Source of the DNA: an uncultured Eubacterium sp.
GTDB lineage: Bacteria > Bacillota > Clostridia > Lachnospirales > Lachnospiraceae
DNA: 64,000 nt
Direction of reading: 5' to 3'
NCBI GenBank assembly: GCA_945946665.1
Contig: CAMEWO010000011.1
Coordinates: 1-64,000 of the forward strand
Both the position numbers and the translations under genes were made by a program. Under the pieces are notes generated by a model. That model was not told the origin of the DNA and ran no database searches. It was given only the letters and a program-made list of their open reading frames with translations. Below, one piece after another: positions 45,473-54,842 of this stretch (positions are counted from its first letter, which is position 1; each line of letters opens with the position of its first letter).

Positions 45473-46720
45473 ATGGTTAAAAAGATAAGAGTGATACTGG
45501 CAGCAGGAATTCTTCTGATATGTACGGCATGTGGTGGGGCAATAACTGAGAAAACAGGCACTGATACCGTTAATGATGAGAAAGTCGTATCCAATGAACA
45601 GGGAAAACCGGAAGAAGGTACTTATGCACAACGGGAAATAGTACTTACAAGAAATTCGGAGTATCCGGAAAGTTACCTCCAGGAAATTATGGATACAATT
45701 AAGACTGTCCAGGAGAAAAACAGAAAAGAATATGTAAGCTATTTATTTGTTACAGATTTGCATATTGATGACACGGAGCAGATTAAGGAAGCGGGATACC
45801 ATGCACTGAATGCTGTGGTTGATGTGGCTAATAATACAGATATTGATTTTGTCTGTGTGGGAGGAGACCTGTATAGCGGAAAGCATGCTGAGGACAACGG
45901 AAAGCAGAATGTCATGGAGTTGATACAGTCTATATCCGATATATTGAAGAATTGCGACAAGCCGGTTTTCATACTTCATGGAAATCATGACGATAACAGC
46001 TTTTCTGGACAGCTTAATGGAGAACTGTATTTTGATCCGGATTATGTAATTAATGATGATGAATGGTATTCTGTGACAATGGCTAATTTCAGCCAGTATG
46101 CACAGAGCTATCATAATGGATACTTTTATTACGATATTCCCGGCAAGAATGTAAGAGTTGTATGTCTTAACATGAGCAACGCTGACAGAACTGTAGCTGA
46201 TGGGGAAAATAAGGAGATAGGAATGCTGTTCTATGGCTATAAGGATGAACAGATTCAGTGGCTTCTTGAGGATGCTTTTTCACGACCTGACTGCAGGTAT
46301 TACATAATGGACCATGATGCATTTGATTATCCGGAAGGGTATTCTGCTGAAAGTAACAGAGAGGTGCTTAAGAATATTCTTGCAGCAGCATATGAGAAAA
46401 AGCCTTATGATGATGGGAAGTTTGTGAAGGATTTCTCTGCATGGTCAGGACAGCTTATGCTTATGAATGTAGGACATCTCCATCTGGAACGTGCATACAG
46501 TGACCCTGACACAGGTGGACTGCCTATTCTTAATACCGACAGAGAGAAGCTGGGGAACGGACTGGTATGGGGGAACTTTGGCACCAAGAATTATTCAACT
46601 ATGAGAGGAAGAGTGGCAGGGGAGGTTACTGAAACAATATTTAATGTGGTAATCAGCCAGCCGGGAAGAGTGGATATTGTAAGATTTGGCGCAGGTGATG
46701 ATTACTACCTTGAATATTAA
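45473..46720 (+). CDS. Metallophosphoesterase lipoprotein
   Basis: A 415-residue secreted lipoprotein: signal peptide VILAAGILLICTACGG with lipobox and Cys near 19, then a calcineurin-like phosphoesterase domain with VTDLHIDD, GGDLYSG, HGNHDDN, DHDAFDY and VGHLHLER providing metal ligands. AGGTGGA selects ATG 45473. Located outside the cell membrane; substrate unknown. A short direct repeat (aaaagattaatgacag, twice) lies just before it. Confidence 0.87.
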   Translation: MVKKIRVILAAGILLICTACGGAITEKTGTDTVNDEKVVSNEQGKPEEGTYAQREIVLTRNSEYPESYLQEIMDTIKTVQEKNRKEYVSYLFVTDLHIDDTEQIKEAGYHALNAVVDVANNTDIDFVCVGGDLYSGKHAEDNGKQNVMELIQSISDILKNCDKPVFILHGNHDDNSFSGQLNGELYFDPDYVINDDEWYSVTMANFSQYAQSYHNGYFYYDIPGKNVRVVCLNMSNADRTVADGENKEIGMLFYGYKDEQIQWLLEDAFSRPDCRYYIMDHDAFDYPEGYSAESNREVLKNILAAAYEKKPYDDGKFVKDFSAWSGQLMLMNVGHLHLERAYSDPDTGGLPILNTDREKLGNGLVWGNFGTKNYSTMRGRVAGEVTETIFNVVISQPGRVDIVRFGAGDDYYLEY

Positions 46721-46760
46721 CCCATATTTTACGTTGGACAGTGTCTGTATATTATTGTAT

Positions 46761-46789
46761 TTGACAGCTTATTATGATAAAATTATAAC
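46761..46789 (+). promoter_or_regulatory. Promoter of hydrogenase gene
   Basis: TTGACA at 46761-46766, TATAAC at 46784-46789, spacer 17; 41 bases before the chosen start. Confidence 0.7.
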
Positions 46790-46830
46790 AATAACTGGCA
46801 ACAATCTGATTTATATTGGAGGATATGAAG

Positions 46831-48291
46831 ATGTTAACTAATGATGCAACAATCCTTAAAATTAAACATGAAGTCAATTATGAAGTGGCAAAGCTGGCTT
46901 TTGAGGGAACATTTGATGAGAAGAAAGACGAGATTCCATTTAAGATGATACCTGGTCTTCGTCCGAAGTTCAGATGCTGTGTTTATAAGGAAAGAGAGAT
47001 TATAAGACAGAGAGTCCGTCTTGCAGAAGGACTGTGTCCTAACGATAATGGTCAGTCTGAATCTGACAATGTAATTCAGGTTATTGGCTCTGCCTGTGCA
47101 GACTGTGCTCTTTCACATTATATTGTTACTGATAACTGTAGAAAATGTATGGCAAAGGCCTGCCAGCAGGCATGTAAGTTTGGTGCTATTTCCATGGGAA
47201 GAGACAGAGCTTACATTGAGCCGGATAAATGTAAGGAATGTGGAATGTGTGCCAAGGCATGTCCTTACAATGCTATTGCCGACCTTATCAGACCATGTAA
47301 GCTGGCATGCCCTGTTGGGGCAATTGATATGGATGAGAACGGAATATGTGTAATTGATGATGAAAAATGTATCCGTTGCGGTAAATGTATCCATAGATGC
47401 CCATTTGGAGCTATTGGTTCTAAATCGGATATTGTTGATGTTATTAATGAAATCCGTGCGGGTAAGAATGTTATTGCCATGTTTGCTCCTGCTGTTGAGG
47501 GACAGTTTGGTGCTGAGATATCTATGTCAAGTATAAGAACAGCATGTAAGAAGCTGGGATTTTCTGATATGATTGAAGTTGGTCTGGGAGGCGATTTTAC
47601 AGCTGCAAGTGAAGCGGATGAGTGGATTGAAGCGTATGAGTCAGGCAAGAAGAAGACTACATCATGCTGCCCGGCATTTGTTAATATGATAAAGAAACAT
47701 TTTCCTGAACTTTCAGGATACATATCTACTACTGTTTCTCCTATGTGTGCAGTGTCACGTATGCTTAAGGCAAAATATCCTGATTGCGTTACTGTATTTG
47801 TGGGACCTTGTATTGCCAAGAAGGATGAAGTATCAGACAAGTCTGTTCAGGGCAATGCTGATTATGCCCTTACAATTGGAGAGTTCCGTTCTATGATGAA
47901 AGCTAAAAGGGTTGTTTTCGAGGCAGAGGAAAATGATACACAGCAGGCAAGTGTATTCGGAAAGAGATTTGGTAATGGCGGTGGTGTAACCAGTGCTGTG
48001 CTTAAATCTATGGAAGAGGTTGGATTTGATACAGAGGAACTTAAGGTTGAGAAATGTGCAGGAGCTGACCAGTGCAAGAGAGCACTCCTTCTGCTGAAGG
48101 CAGGTAAGCTTCCAGCTGATTTTGTTGAAGGAATGATGTGTGAGGGCGGATGCGTCGGAGGCCCAAGCCAGCACAGGTCAGAGACAGCATTTAAAAAGGA
48201 CAGGGATTTCCTTATATCTGAAGCGGATGACAGGGGAGTAAGAGAGAATATCAGCAACTTTAATCCTGATTCATTCACAATGCACAGATAA
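46831..48291 (+). CDS. Monomeric [FeFe] hydrogenase, group-B-like
   Basis: About 486 residues. The N-terminal half has several CxxCxxCxxxC iron-sulfur motifs (CRKCMAKACQQACKFG, CKECGMCAKACPYNA, CIRCGKCIHRCPFGA). The H-cluster domain has variant motifs TSCCPAF, GPCIAKKDE and MMCEGGCVGGP; CCPAF and loss of the usual MPC in the second motif set it apart from classical group A enzymes. GGAGG at 46818-46822 selects ATG 46831. Likely makes or senses H2 in fermentation; no maturation genes are in the window. Confidence 0.85.
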   Translation: MLTNDATILKIKHEVNYEVAKLAFEGTFDEKKDEIPFKMIPGLRPKFRCCVYKEREIIRQRVRLAEGLCPNDNGQSESDNVIQVIGSACADCALSHYIVTDNCRKCMAKACQQACKFGAISMGRDRAYIEPDKCKECGMCAKACPYNAIADLIRPCKLACPVGAIDMDENGICVIDDEKCIRCGKCIHRCPFGAIGSKSDIVDVINEIRAGKNVIAMFAPAVEGQFGAEISMSSIRTACKKLGFSDMIEVGLGGDFTAASEADEWIEAYESGKKKTTSCCPAFVNMIKKHFPELSGYISTTVSPMCAVSRMLKAKYPDCVTVFVGPCIAKKDEVSDKSVQGNADYALTIGEFRSMMKAKRVVFEAEENDTQQASVFGKRFGNGGGVTSAVLKSMEEVGFDTEELKVEKCAGADQCKRALLLLKAGKLPADFVEGMMCEGGCVGGPSQHRSETAFKKDRDFLISEADDRGVRENISNFNPDSFTMHR

Positions 48292-48334
48292 TTGCAACAG
48301 TAAAGCGATAGAGAAAAGAAAGGCATGATTAACA

Positions 48335-48895
48335 ATGGAATTCCAGGGAATTGAGAAGGTTCATGAGGGGAGATTTATTGACAGGTATAATCTTACATAC
48401 ATAACTAAAGACAATAAAACCAAGGTATATGAGATAATCAGCCGCAATAAGGATTTGACTGGTCCGGAAGAAATCAGGAACCCACATACAGATGGCGTGG
48501 TGATAGTAGTAACTGACCAGAATGATGAGAAGATACTTCTCAACAGGGAATTTCGTATGGCAGTGAATGATTTTGTTTATAATTTTCCGGCAGGGCTTAT
48601 TGATCCAGGGGAAACTCCGGAAATAGCAGCTGCAAGGGAGCTGCGGGAAGAGACGGGGCTTACTCTTTTGTCTATTGAGGATAAGCTCTATGACAGCTAC
48701 AGTGCAATTGGATTCTCAAATGAGACTAATGCAGTGGTAATTGGAAAGGCCAGTGGGGAGTTTGCTCCAAGCACATCTACTCTTGAGGAGATTGAGGCGT
48801 CATGGTATACAAAGGAGCAGGTGAAGGAACTGCTTAAGAACAATCATTTTGCGGCAAGAACACAGGCATATTGCTATATGTGGTCAAAGAACTAG
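48335..48895 (+). CDS. NUDIX hydrolase (ADP-ribose pyrophosphatase-like)
   Basis: A 186-residue protein with the NUDIX box GLIDPGETPEIAAARELREETGL (seen as GLIDPGETPEIAAARELREE then TGL), with all metal-binding Glu. FPAGLIDPGE and the overall size resemble ADP-ribose pyrophosphatases. It follows the hydrogenase by 43 bases and may be in one transcript with it and the next gene. Confidence 0.87.
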   Translation: MEFQGIEKVHEGRFIDRYNLTYITKDNKTKVYEIISRNKDLTGPEEIRNPHTDGVVIVVTDQNDEKILLNREFRMAVNDFVYNFPAGLIDPGETPEIAAARELREETGLTLLSIEDKLYDSYSAIGFSNETNAVVIGKASGEFAPSTSTLEEIEASWYTKEQVKELLKNNHFAARTQAYCYMWSKN

Positions 48896-48925
48896 ATATT
48901 TGCTTTATAAGCGGAATGGAGGATT

Positions 48926-49876
48926 ATGATTAAATCAGAAGAAAAACGATATGAATCATCCAGTGGAAGATGTAGTATTCATGCAGTTATCTGGTATCCT
49001 GATGAAGAAAAATATGAAAAGCCTGTAGGCGTGGTACAGCTTGTTCATGGTATGATTGACCATATTGAAAGATTTACATGCATGGCAGAGTATTTTGCAG
49101 ATAAGGGATATGTTGTAGCTGGTAATGACCATCTTGGGCATGGGGAGTCAGTGGCATGCAAAGATGACTACGGATATTTTGATGATTCTGTTTCTCCTGA
49201 GGAAACAGGAATGTATCTTGTTATGGACATGCACAGGCTTACAAGGATAATGAAGAAGCGTTTCCCTGACCTGCCTTATTTTATAATGGGTCACAGCATG
49301 GGCTCATTTATGCTTAGGAGATACCTCATGCAGTATGGGGAAGATGTGGATGGAGCTGTTATTCTTGGAACAGGCAACCAGCCTATGGCAGTAGTTGAAG
49401 GTGGTATTCTGGCAGCTAAATCCGTTGCAAAGGCAAAGGGGGACAGATATAGAAGCAGATTCCTGTCAAAGCTTATGTTTGGCACATATAATACAAGAAT
49501 TACTGATGCAAAGAGTGGAAATGCATGGCTTACAAGAGATGAGAAAATTGTTGAATTGTATGATAATGATGAGAAATGCTCTTTTGTATTCACTCCTAAT
49601 GCCTATCTTGGATTCTTAAATATTATCAAGTATGACATAAAGCCAGAGAATATACGCAAAACTCCTGCCAGTCTTCCAGTTTTATTTGCTTCTGGATTAG
49701 AGGATCCTGTGGGGGATTACGGAAAGGGAGTTAAGAAGGCATTCATGATGTACACCAGATATCTGGATGATGTAGAGTTAAGGCTGTATGAAGATTGCAG
49801 ACATGAGCTTCACAGCGAACTTAACAGGGATGAGATATTTGATGATATATACAGATGGATGCAGGAACACCTGTAA
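48926..49876 (+). CDS. Alpha/beta hydrolase (monoacylglycerol lipase-like)
   Basis: A 316-residue serine hydrolase. Nucleophile elbow GHSMGS with Ser124; HGMIDHIERF forms the oxyanion region; the acid is probably Asp in SGLEDPVGDYG and the base His in DCRHELHSE. DHLGHGES is typical of the serine aminopeptidase S33/monoacylglycerol lipase group. No signal peptide. GGAGG precedes the ATG. Confidence 0.87.
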   Translation: MIKSEEKRYESSSGRCSIHAVIWYPDEEKYEKPVGVVQLVHGMIDHIERFTCMAEYFADKGYVVAGNDHLGHGESVACKDDYGYFDDSVSPEETGMYLVMDMHRLTRIMKKRFPDLPYFIMGHSMGSFMLRRYLMQYGEDVDGAVILGTGNQPMAVVEGGILAAKSVAKAKGDRYRSRFLSKLMFGTYNTRITDAKSGNAWLTRDEKIVELYDNDEKCSFVFTPNAYLGFLNIIKYDIKPENIRKTPASLPVLFASGLEDPVGDYGKGVKKAFMMYTRYLDDVELRLYEDCRHELHSELNRDEIFDDIYRWMQEHL

Positions 49877-49882
49877 TAACAA

Positions 49883-49925
49883 AGCCAGCTTCTGCTCGTG
49901 GTTTGCAGAAGCTGGCTATTTACTT
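49883..49925. terminator. Terminator between convergent hydrolase and DegV genes
   Basis: AGCCAGCTTCTGC pairs perfectly with GCAGAAGCTGGCT around a 9-base loop, then ATTTACTTT. Confidence 0.8.
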
Positions 49926-49951
49926 TCATAATTATTATAAGTACATTCTGT

Positions 49952-50875
49952 TTATTTTTCTACAAGAGGAAGGATTGCCTCGTACTTTGGCATATAACCA
50001 ATACCTGTTGTGTATGAGCCTGTATGGCATCCGGTAATCATGCTGACACGCATATCAACGTTCTCTCTGTTTTCAAGGCATACAACACCTAATTCAGATT
50101 CAAGTCTGTTTCTTAGTTCTTCCCGTTCTGACATTCCCGTATCACTAATGTCCGATGAGCCTGTTGTGAATTCATATGTTGAAGGGTCGATGTTGTTTGT
50201 CTGGAAATGACGCTTAACACCTTCAAAAACACCTGTCACAGACTTCTTTCTGGTTCTGGTAATAGAAGAAATACTGATTTCCCCATTGTTCATGTACAGA
50301 ACAGGACGGATATTAAGCATTCCTGTTATAAGTGATGCAACTTTACCGATTCTTCCACCTGTCTGAAGATAATCAAGACCTTCTATTACGAAATAAACTG
50401 TTCCCAGCTTGGTCATCTCCTCAAGAACCTTTATAACTGTCTCGTATGGTACATTGTCACGGTTCATTCTTACAGCTTCATATACAAGAAGTCCCTGGGC
50501 AGCAGAGTTTAACTGGGAATTGATTACGGTAATCTGCGCATCGGGATAATCTTCCCTAATCTGGTCAGCGGCCATATTTGCTGAATTAAAAGATCCGCTA
50601 AACAAGGTTGATATGGTAATTGCAATTATTGGAGTGTTCTCCTTGACATATGGCAAAAAGTAGTCAATGTAATCCTGAACACTTGGCATTGAAGTTTTAG
50701 GATATACTTTCTCGCTGGTCATTCTGTTGTAGAAGTCTTCAGTGGTAAGTTCATATTGTGCCTTTGAATAGTTTTCTCCATCAAATGAAACATAAAGTGG
50801 AACAATAGATACTCCTATGGATTCTGCATATTCCAGTGTAAAGTCACAGGGGGTGTCGCTAAAAATCTTGAACAT
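49952..50875 (-). CDS. DegV family fatty-acid-binding protein
   Basis: A 307-residue DegV protein: FSDTPCDFTLEYAESIGV and YPKTSMPSVQDYIDYF at the front, TISTLFSGSFNSA in the lipid head-group site, and EGLDYLQTGGRIGKVASL. DegV (FakB) proteins present fatty acids to the FakA kinase. ATG at 50875 has GAGGAAT six bases upstream and is favoured over the ATG four codons earlier. Confidence 0.92.
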   Translation of the reverse strand: MFKIFSDTPCDFTLEYAESIGVSIVPLYVSFDGENYSKAQYELTTEDFYNRMTSEKVYPKTSMPSVQDYIDYFLPYVKENTPIIAITISTLFSGSFNSANMAADQIREDYPDAQITVINSQLNSAAQGLLVYEAVRMNRDNVPYETVIKVLEEMTKLGTVYFVIEGLDYLQTGGRIGKVASLITGMLNIRPVLYMNNGEISISSITRTRKKSVTGVFEGVKRHFQTNNIDPSTYEFTTGSSDISDTGMSEREELRNRLESELGVVCLENRENVDMRVSMITGCHTGSYTTGIGYMPKYEAILPLVEK

Positions 50876-51029
50876 AATATTCCTCATTTCTCAAAATTAT
50901 ATATAATTAAATTTCTATTGAAAACAAAACTAAATGGTGTCGCTTTTAGTAATATAACACATAGTTTTTAAAACCACAATATTATTTTGGGGCTTTATAT
51001 ATTTTTTAGAAAATCATTAAAAACTATAC

Positions 51030-51058
51030 TTGAAATTCATAAAAATATGTGATAGTAT
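51030..51058 (+). promoter_or_regulatory. Promoter of surface protein gene
   Basis: TTGAAA at 51030-51035, TAGTAT at 51053-51058, spacer 17. It predicts a 5' leader of about 165 bases. Confidence 0.55.
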
Positions 51059-51064
51059 AACAAC

Positions 51065-51230
51065 ATCGGTATACTGATACACGCAAATATTTACTTTTAC
51101 AGAATTCTTGCACTCCATTTCCGGCCGGAATGGACTGCGTCATTGGCAGATTTTTACTTATAAGCTAGACCTGCATATGCCATTTTTTCACAGAATAACA
51201 ATATTATACATTAGTTTAAGGAGGATTTTA
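51065..51230 (+). other. Long 5' leader with hairpin
   Basis: The leader holds a near-palindrome TCCATTTCCGGCCGGAATGGA at 51114-51134, enclosed by ACGCA (51081-51085) and TGCGT (51136-51140). It matches no riboswitch I can name. The remaining upstream bases 50876-51029 are A/T-rich and contain no gene. Confidence 0.4.
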
Positions 51231-52460
51231 ATGAGGTATAGGAACAGATTAATAGCTGTATCAGCTGCACTTATAAGTGCTATTGGACTTATTTTTGGAA
51301 TATCTGCTGGAATAATGGCTGGCAGAATGATACACCATAGTAATGGAATGATTACAGATGTCAAAGATGTGATTTTTATGGAACCTGTATGTGTTATGGC
51401 GGCAGAACAGGATGAAAGTACAGGAAGTGTATTCCAGCAGACAGAGAATCAGGGAGCTGTACCTGTTTTGCTGGCAGCAGATGATGGCGCACCAGTGCTT
51501 GAATCTGTCACAATTGCTGATACATGGTCAGGAGTTAATCCGGGAGATACCATAAGACTGACTCTTGGAATTACGTCATCTGAAAGCAGCATTACAGGCG
51601 CTGCAGCAGTTTTTAAAAATGAGGAGGGCAGAACAATTTCTGCTGGTGGAGAGAATGTCACTCTCACAGAGGGTAAATACCTTGATGTAACTGTGCCTTT
51701 ATATACATCTGGAGGAAAGTATACCATAGAGAGAATTACTCTTGCTAACAGCCAGAATAAGGTGTCTATGTATGTTAACCCTTATGTTTATTCAGGAAGC
51801 CATACAGTCACAAGAAAAGAAAACCTGACAGATGACCAGGCTAAGTTATGCATTATAGTCAATAATGAAAAGAATGATGCCAAACCTCCTGTTATCAGTG
51901 GGGTTGAGATTGAAAAGGAGGAAGCTGTTCCCGGAGAAGAATTAAAATTTGCTGTTAAAGCATACGATCCGTATGAAACCTTAGTGGATGCATTTGACAG
52001 AGAAGTGTTATATGCAGGTTCCGGACTTTCTTCTGTTAAATTTGTCTGGGAGAGACAACGGGAGGAAGAAGATGGCGATTCATTATTAAAATGCTTCACT
52101 TTTTCTGAGAATATTCTTTTTTCAGACATGAAGAATAATGACGGAATATATACGGGAACCATAAAGCTGCCGGAGGATTGCTTACCGGGCACATATGGGA
52201 TAAAGAATATTACAGTTACAGATATGTGCGGCAATGAGGCTGAATATACTGAATTTAGCGCAGATATCGCCGTGTCTGAGAAGCCATCTTCCCAATCAGC
52301 AGTTTTCTTAAGCTCAAAGAATGAGGCTGTTCCTGTAACGGCAACCCAGACTCCACGAACAGGAGACAGCGCACCTGTAATGGCACTGATATTTGTATTG
52401 TCTGCTGCGGGATTAGTAATTATTAAGACTGTTTTCAAGTTTAAAGTAAGCCATAATTAA
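51231..52460 (+). CDS. Cell-wall-anchored surface protein with PxTG sorting signal
   Basis: About 409 residues: a signal-type N-terminus (RLIAVSAALISAIGLIFGI), an extracellular part with beta-sandwich-like segments (VTIADTWSGVNPGDTIRLTL; ITVTDMCGNEAEYTEFSADI), and a C-terminal sorting signal TPRTGDS followed by a hydrophobic helix and basic tail. The motif TPRTG departs from LPxTG but fits sortase signals ending in TGD in Clostridia. AAGGAGG before 51231 rejects the longer frame from 51108. Binding target unknown. Confidence 0.78.
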   Translation: MRYRNRLIAVSAALISAIGLIFGISAGIMAGRMIHHSNGMITDVKDVIFMEPVCVMAAEQDESTGSVFQQTENQGAVPVLLAADDGAPVLESVTIADTWSGVNPGDTIRLTLGITSSESSITGAAAVFKNEEGRTISAGGENVTLTEGKYLDVTVPLYTSGGKYTIERITLANSQNKVSMYVNPYVYSGSHTVTRKENLTDDQAKLCIIVNNEKNDAKPPVISGVEIEKEEAVPGEELKFAVKAYDPYETLVDAFDREVLYAGSGLSSVKFVWERQREEEDGDSLLKCFTFSENILFSDMKNNDGIYTGTIKLPEDCLPGTYGIKNITVTDMCGNEAEYTEFSADIAVSEKPSSQSAVFLSSKNEAVPVTATQTPRTGDSAPVMALIFVLSAAGLVIIKTVFKFKVSHN

Positions 52461-52532
52461 CAAGTTGGCAAAATCTTATCCGTGTTGTATCATTGTCTCT
52501 ATGATAAGTTGACGGAAGAATGGAGATAGGAT

Positions 52533-52889
52533 ATGAGAGAAAAAGCTGTTTTGATTAATATGAACCAGAAAGATGTACAGGAAATATACAGATGCTGCAG
52601 CAGAATGGGTATTGGGGTGATTGTTGCAGATAAAGATAAGGAACAGGTTCTCCTGGAAAAACTGGCTGAATGTCCTTTATATAAAGGTGGAACAGTAGGT
52701 GAAGCATCAGGCAAGTCTGTGGTATTAATGTGTGAATTTACAGAAAAGCATTTTGACAAGCTGCTGGATTTCATTAAGCATTCTGATGTCCATGTGGATT
52801 TTAAGGCGGTTCTTACTCCTACGAACATGAAGTGGGACAGCCGTAAGCTGATAGCTCACATGGAATTTGAGAGTATGCAGAAAAGATGA
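52533..52889 (+). CDS. DUF3783 family protein
   Basis: A 118-residue protein matching small Clostridial DUF3783 proteins (ending VLTPTNMKWDSRKLIAHM). GGAGATAGG precedes the ATG. No catalytic motif seen; function unknown. Between the surface protein and the DJ-1 gene, with its own gap on both sides. Confidence 0.72.
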   Translation: MREKAVLINMNQKDVQEIYRCCSRMGIGVIVADKDKEQVLLEKLAECPLYKGGTVGEASGKSVVLMCEFTEKHFDKLLDFIKHSDVHVDFKAVLTPTNMKWDSRKLIAHMEFESMQKR

Positions 52890-52910
52890 ATATTCTGTTA
52901 GCTGAAGTAG

Positions 52911-52939
52911 TTCACAATCTGGTAAAAATGTGGTATAAT
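52911..52939 (+). promoter_or_regulatory. Promoter of DJ-1/PfpI gene
   Basis: TTCACA at 52911-52916, TATAAT at 52934-52939, spacer 17. Confidence 0.65.
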
Positions 52940-52997
52940 ACTTTCGTATGTGTTATAGAAACGTGAAATTATTGTTATGACGGACAGGAGAGTGTTG

Positions 52998-53552
52998 ATG
53001 AAAGTTACTGCATTTTTGACAAATGGTTTTGAAACAGTGGAAGCTCTTGCAGTTATTGACATACTAAGAAGAGCTAAGGTTGACGTGGAGACTGTATCAA
53101 TAACAGGGAATTTAGAGGTGAAAAGTGCACAGAATATTATTGTACATGCTGACAAGCTGTTTAGTGAAGTGGATTTAGAACAGTCAGATGTGCTCTTTTT
53201 ACCAGGAGGACCGGGACATAAGTCATATATGGAATGTTCTGAGCTTCTTGATGCTATTAAGTCACATAACGCTAAAGGAAAACGGATTGCTGCCATATGT
53301 GCAGCACCAAGTATACTGGGAAGAGTTGGGATTCTCTCAGGCAGGAAGGCAATGTGTTTTCCAGGATTTGAGGAATATCTGCAGGGTGCCCGGATTGTGG
53401 ATGCTCCAGAGCGTGTAGTTACAGATGGTAACATAACAACTTCAAGAGGAATGGGAACATCTGTTGATTTGGGTCTGGAACTGGTTAAGCTGTTATGCGG
53501 ACAGGATGTGGCAGATTCACTTGGTAAATCAATTCAGTACGTTTTAGTTTAA
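52998..53552 (+). CDS. DJ-1/PfpI family protein
   Basis: A 184-residue protein with nucleophile Cys101 in AAICAAPSILG and Glu in GFETVEALAVID, the two residues that define DJ-1/ThiJ proteins. Members act as deglycases, chaperones or redox sensors; which applies is not visible. AGGAGA at 52985-52990 selects ATG 52998. Confidence 0.87.
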   Translation: MKVTAFLTNGFETVEALAVIDILRRAKVDVETVSITGNLEVKSAQNIIVHADKLFSEVDLEQSDVLFLPGGPGHKSYMECSELLDAIKSHNAKGKRIAAICAAPSILGRVGILSGRKAMCFPGFEEYLQGARIVDAPERVVTDGNITTSRGMGTSVDLGLELVKLLCGQDVADSLGKSIQYVLV

Positions 53553-53569
53553 TATTTTGGGGATGTATA

Positions 53570-54691
53570 ATGGATAACGAGTATTTATATGAAGATACAG
53601 TGTATGGAGATGTATCAGTGGAAGAGGCTGTGAGAAGACGGCGGGAAAAGGCACGCCGAATGAAGAGGCGCAGAGAAAAGCAGCTCTTGCTGCTAAAAAG
53701 ACGTATTATTGCGGCATGCTGCGGAGTTGTTCTTCTTGGACTTCTGATTTTTGGAGCTGTTTCAGGTGTGAAGGCTATAAGGGATGTTATTGGCTCAAGA
53801 ATAGCTGGTAATAACGTAGATGAGGTGGCTGCCAGCAATGATGATGCATCATCAGGACAGCGGGATATCTATAAAGTGAAATATGATTATCCAGCCTTTA
53901 GTAATAAATACACTGAGATAACAAGTTCATCAGTCAGAATTCCATATGTGGCCCTTCTCTCTGTTGAAGATAACACTATTATTGCAGGACGTGAACCGGA
54001 TTCCAAGATTTATCCTGCATCCATGACAAAGGTCATGACTTTGCTTGTTGCGGTGGAGAATATTGAAGACATTGACAATTCATATTATACATTTAAATTT
54101 GATGAGCTTAACAAATTATATCTGGAAGAGGCATCTGTAGCAGGTTATCTTGTGGATGAGAAGGTTTCGGCCAGGGATATGCTCTATGGTCTTGTTCTTC
54201 CATCAGGTGCAGATGCTGCCGTGGGACTTGCGAATCTGGTAGCTGGTTCTGAGACAGAATTTGCCAAGCTTATGAATAAGAAGTGTGATGAGCTGGGGCT
54301 TAAGAATACGCATTTTGAGAATACTTCAGGACTGTATAATGATAACCAGTACACAACACCGATTGAAATGGCAATTATTATGAGAGCTGCCATGGATAAT
54401 CCGGTGTGTGCCAAGGTCCTCTCAACCTATCAGTATGAATCAACACCTACTGACAAGCACAAGGAAGGAATTAAGCTTACCAGCACAATGTTCAGCAGAA
54501 TGTATGGCAATGAAGTTGAGGGTGTTTCTATCCAGGCAGGCAAGACAGGATATGTGTATGAGTCTGGACATTGTCTTGTGAATTATGCAGAGAAGGACGG
54601 AAAGCATTATGTCTGTGTGCTTGCCCAGGGAACTAACAAGTGGCACTGCATATTTGATTCATTTGATATTTATACTAATTATCTTCCATAA
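53570..54691 (+). CDS. D-alanyl-D-alanine carboxypeptidase, membrane-anchored
   Basis: A 373-residue peptidase S11 protein. A very basic cytoplasmic N-terminus (residues 20-45, RRRREKARRMKRRREK) is followed by one membrane helix (46-64). Catalytic motifs: Ser151-x-x-Lys154 in YPASMTKVMT, SGA in LPSGADAAVG (replacing the usual SxN), and KTG in AGKTGYV. It trims peptidoglycan side chains. Anchored by its N-terminus rather than the C-terminal helix used by classical DacA; no C-terminal helix is present. Starts 18 bases after the DJ-1 gene. Confidence 0.88.
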   Translation: MDNEYLYEDTVYGDVSVEEAVRRRREKARRMKRRREKQLLLLKRRIIAACCGVVLLGLLIFGAVSGVKAIRDVIGSRIAGNNVDEVAASNDDASSGQRDIYKVKYDYPAFSNKYTEITSSSVRIPYVALLSVEDNTIIAGREPDSKIYPASMTKVMTLLVAVENIEDIDNSYYTFKFDELNKLYLEEASVAGYLVDEKVSARDMLYGLVLPSGADAAVGLANLVAGSETEFAKLMNKKCDELGLKNTHFENTSGLYNDNQYTTPIEMAIIMRAAMDNPVCAKVLSTYQYESTPTDKHKEGIKLTSTMFSRMYGNEVEGVSIQAGKTGYVYESGHCLVNYAEKDGKHYVCVLAQGTNKWHCIFDSFDIYTNYLP

Positions 54692-54745
54692 CTGCTCCAT
54701 TAATTTCCATTCATATTAATTGTGGGTAGTGCTCATAATAACAAC

Positions 54746-54814
54746 AGAACAGCTGATGAAGCCGGCTGATACAGGGAGAGGAATCCAACGCCGGGTCTGA
54801 TGCCAGGCTGTTCT
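54746..54814 (+). promoter_or_regulatory. Possible structured leader of spore protein gene
   Basis: AGAACAGC at 54746-54753 pairs perfectly with GCTGTTCT at 54807-54814, enclosing CCGGC (54762-54766) that pairs with GCCGG (54790-54794). It ends 28 bases before the spore protein start. It could instead be a small RNA or the remains of a terminator. Confidence 0.35.
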
Positions 54815-54842
54815 ATTATGAAAAAGAATGGAGATGGTTTTA

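Noticed and set aside
51065..51230. c-di-GMP riboswitch, suggested by short matches such as TTGCACTCC and ACGCA
   Set aside because: The tetraloop receptor, P1b and the ordered conserved bases of the class are missing.
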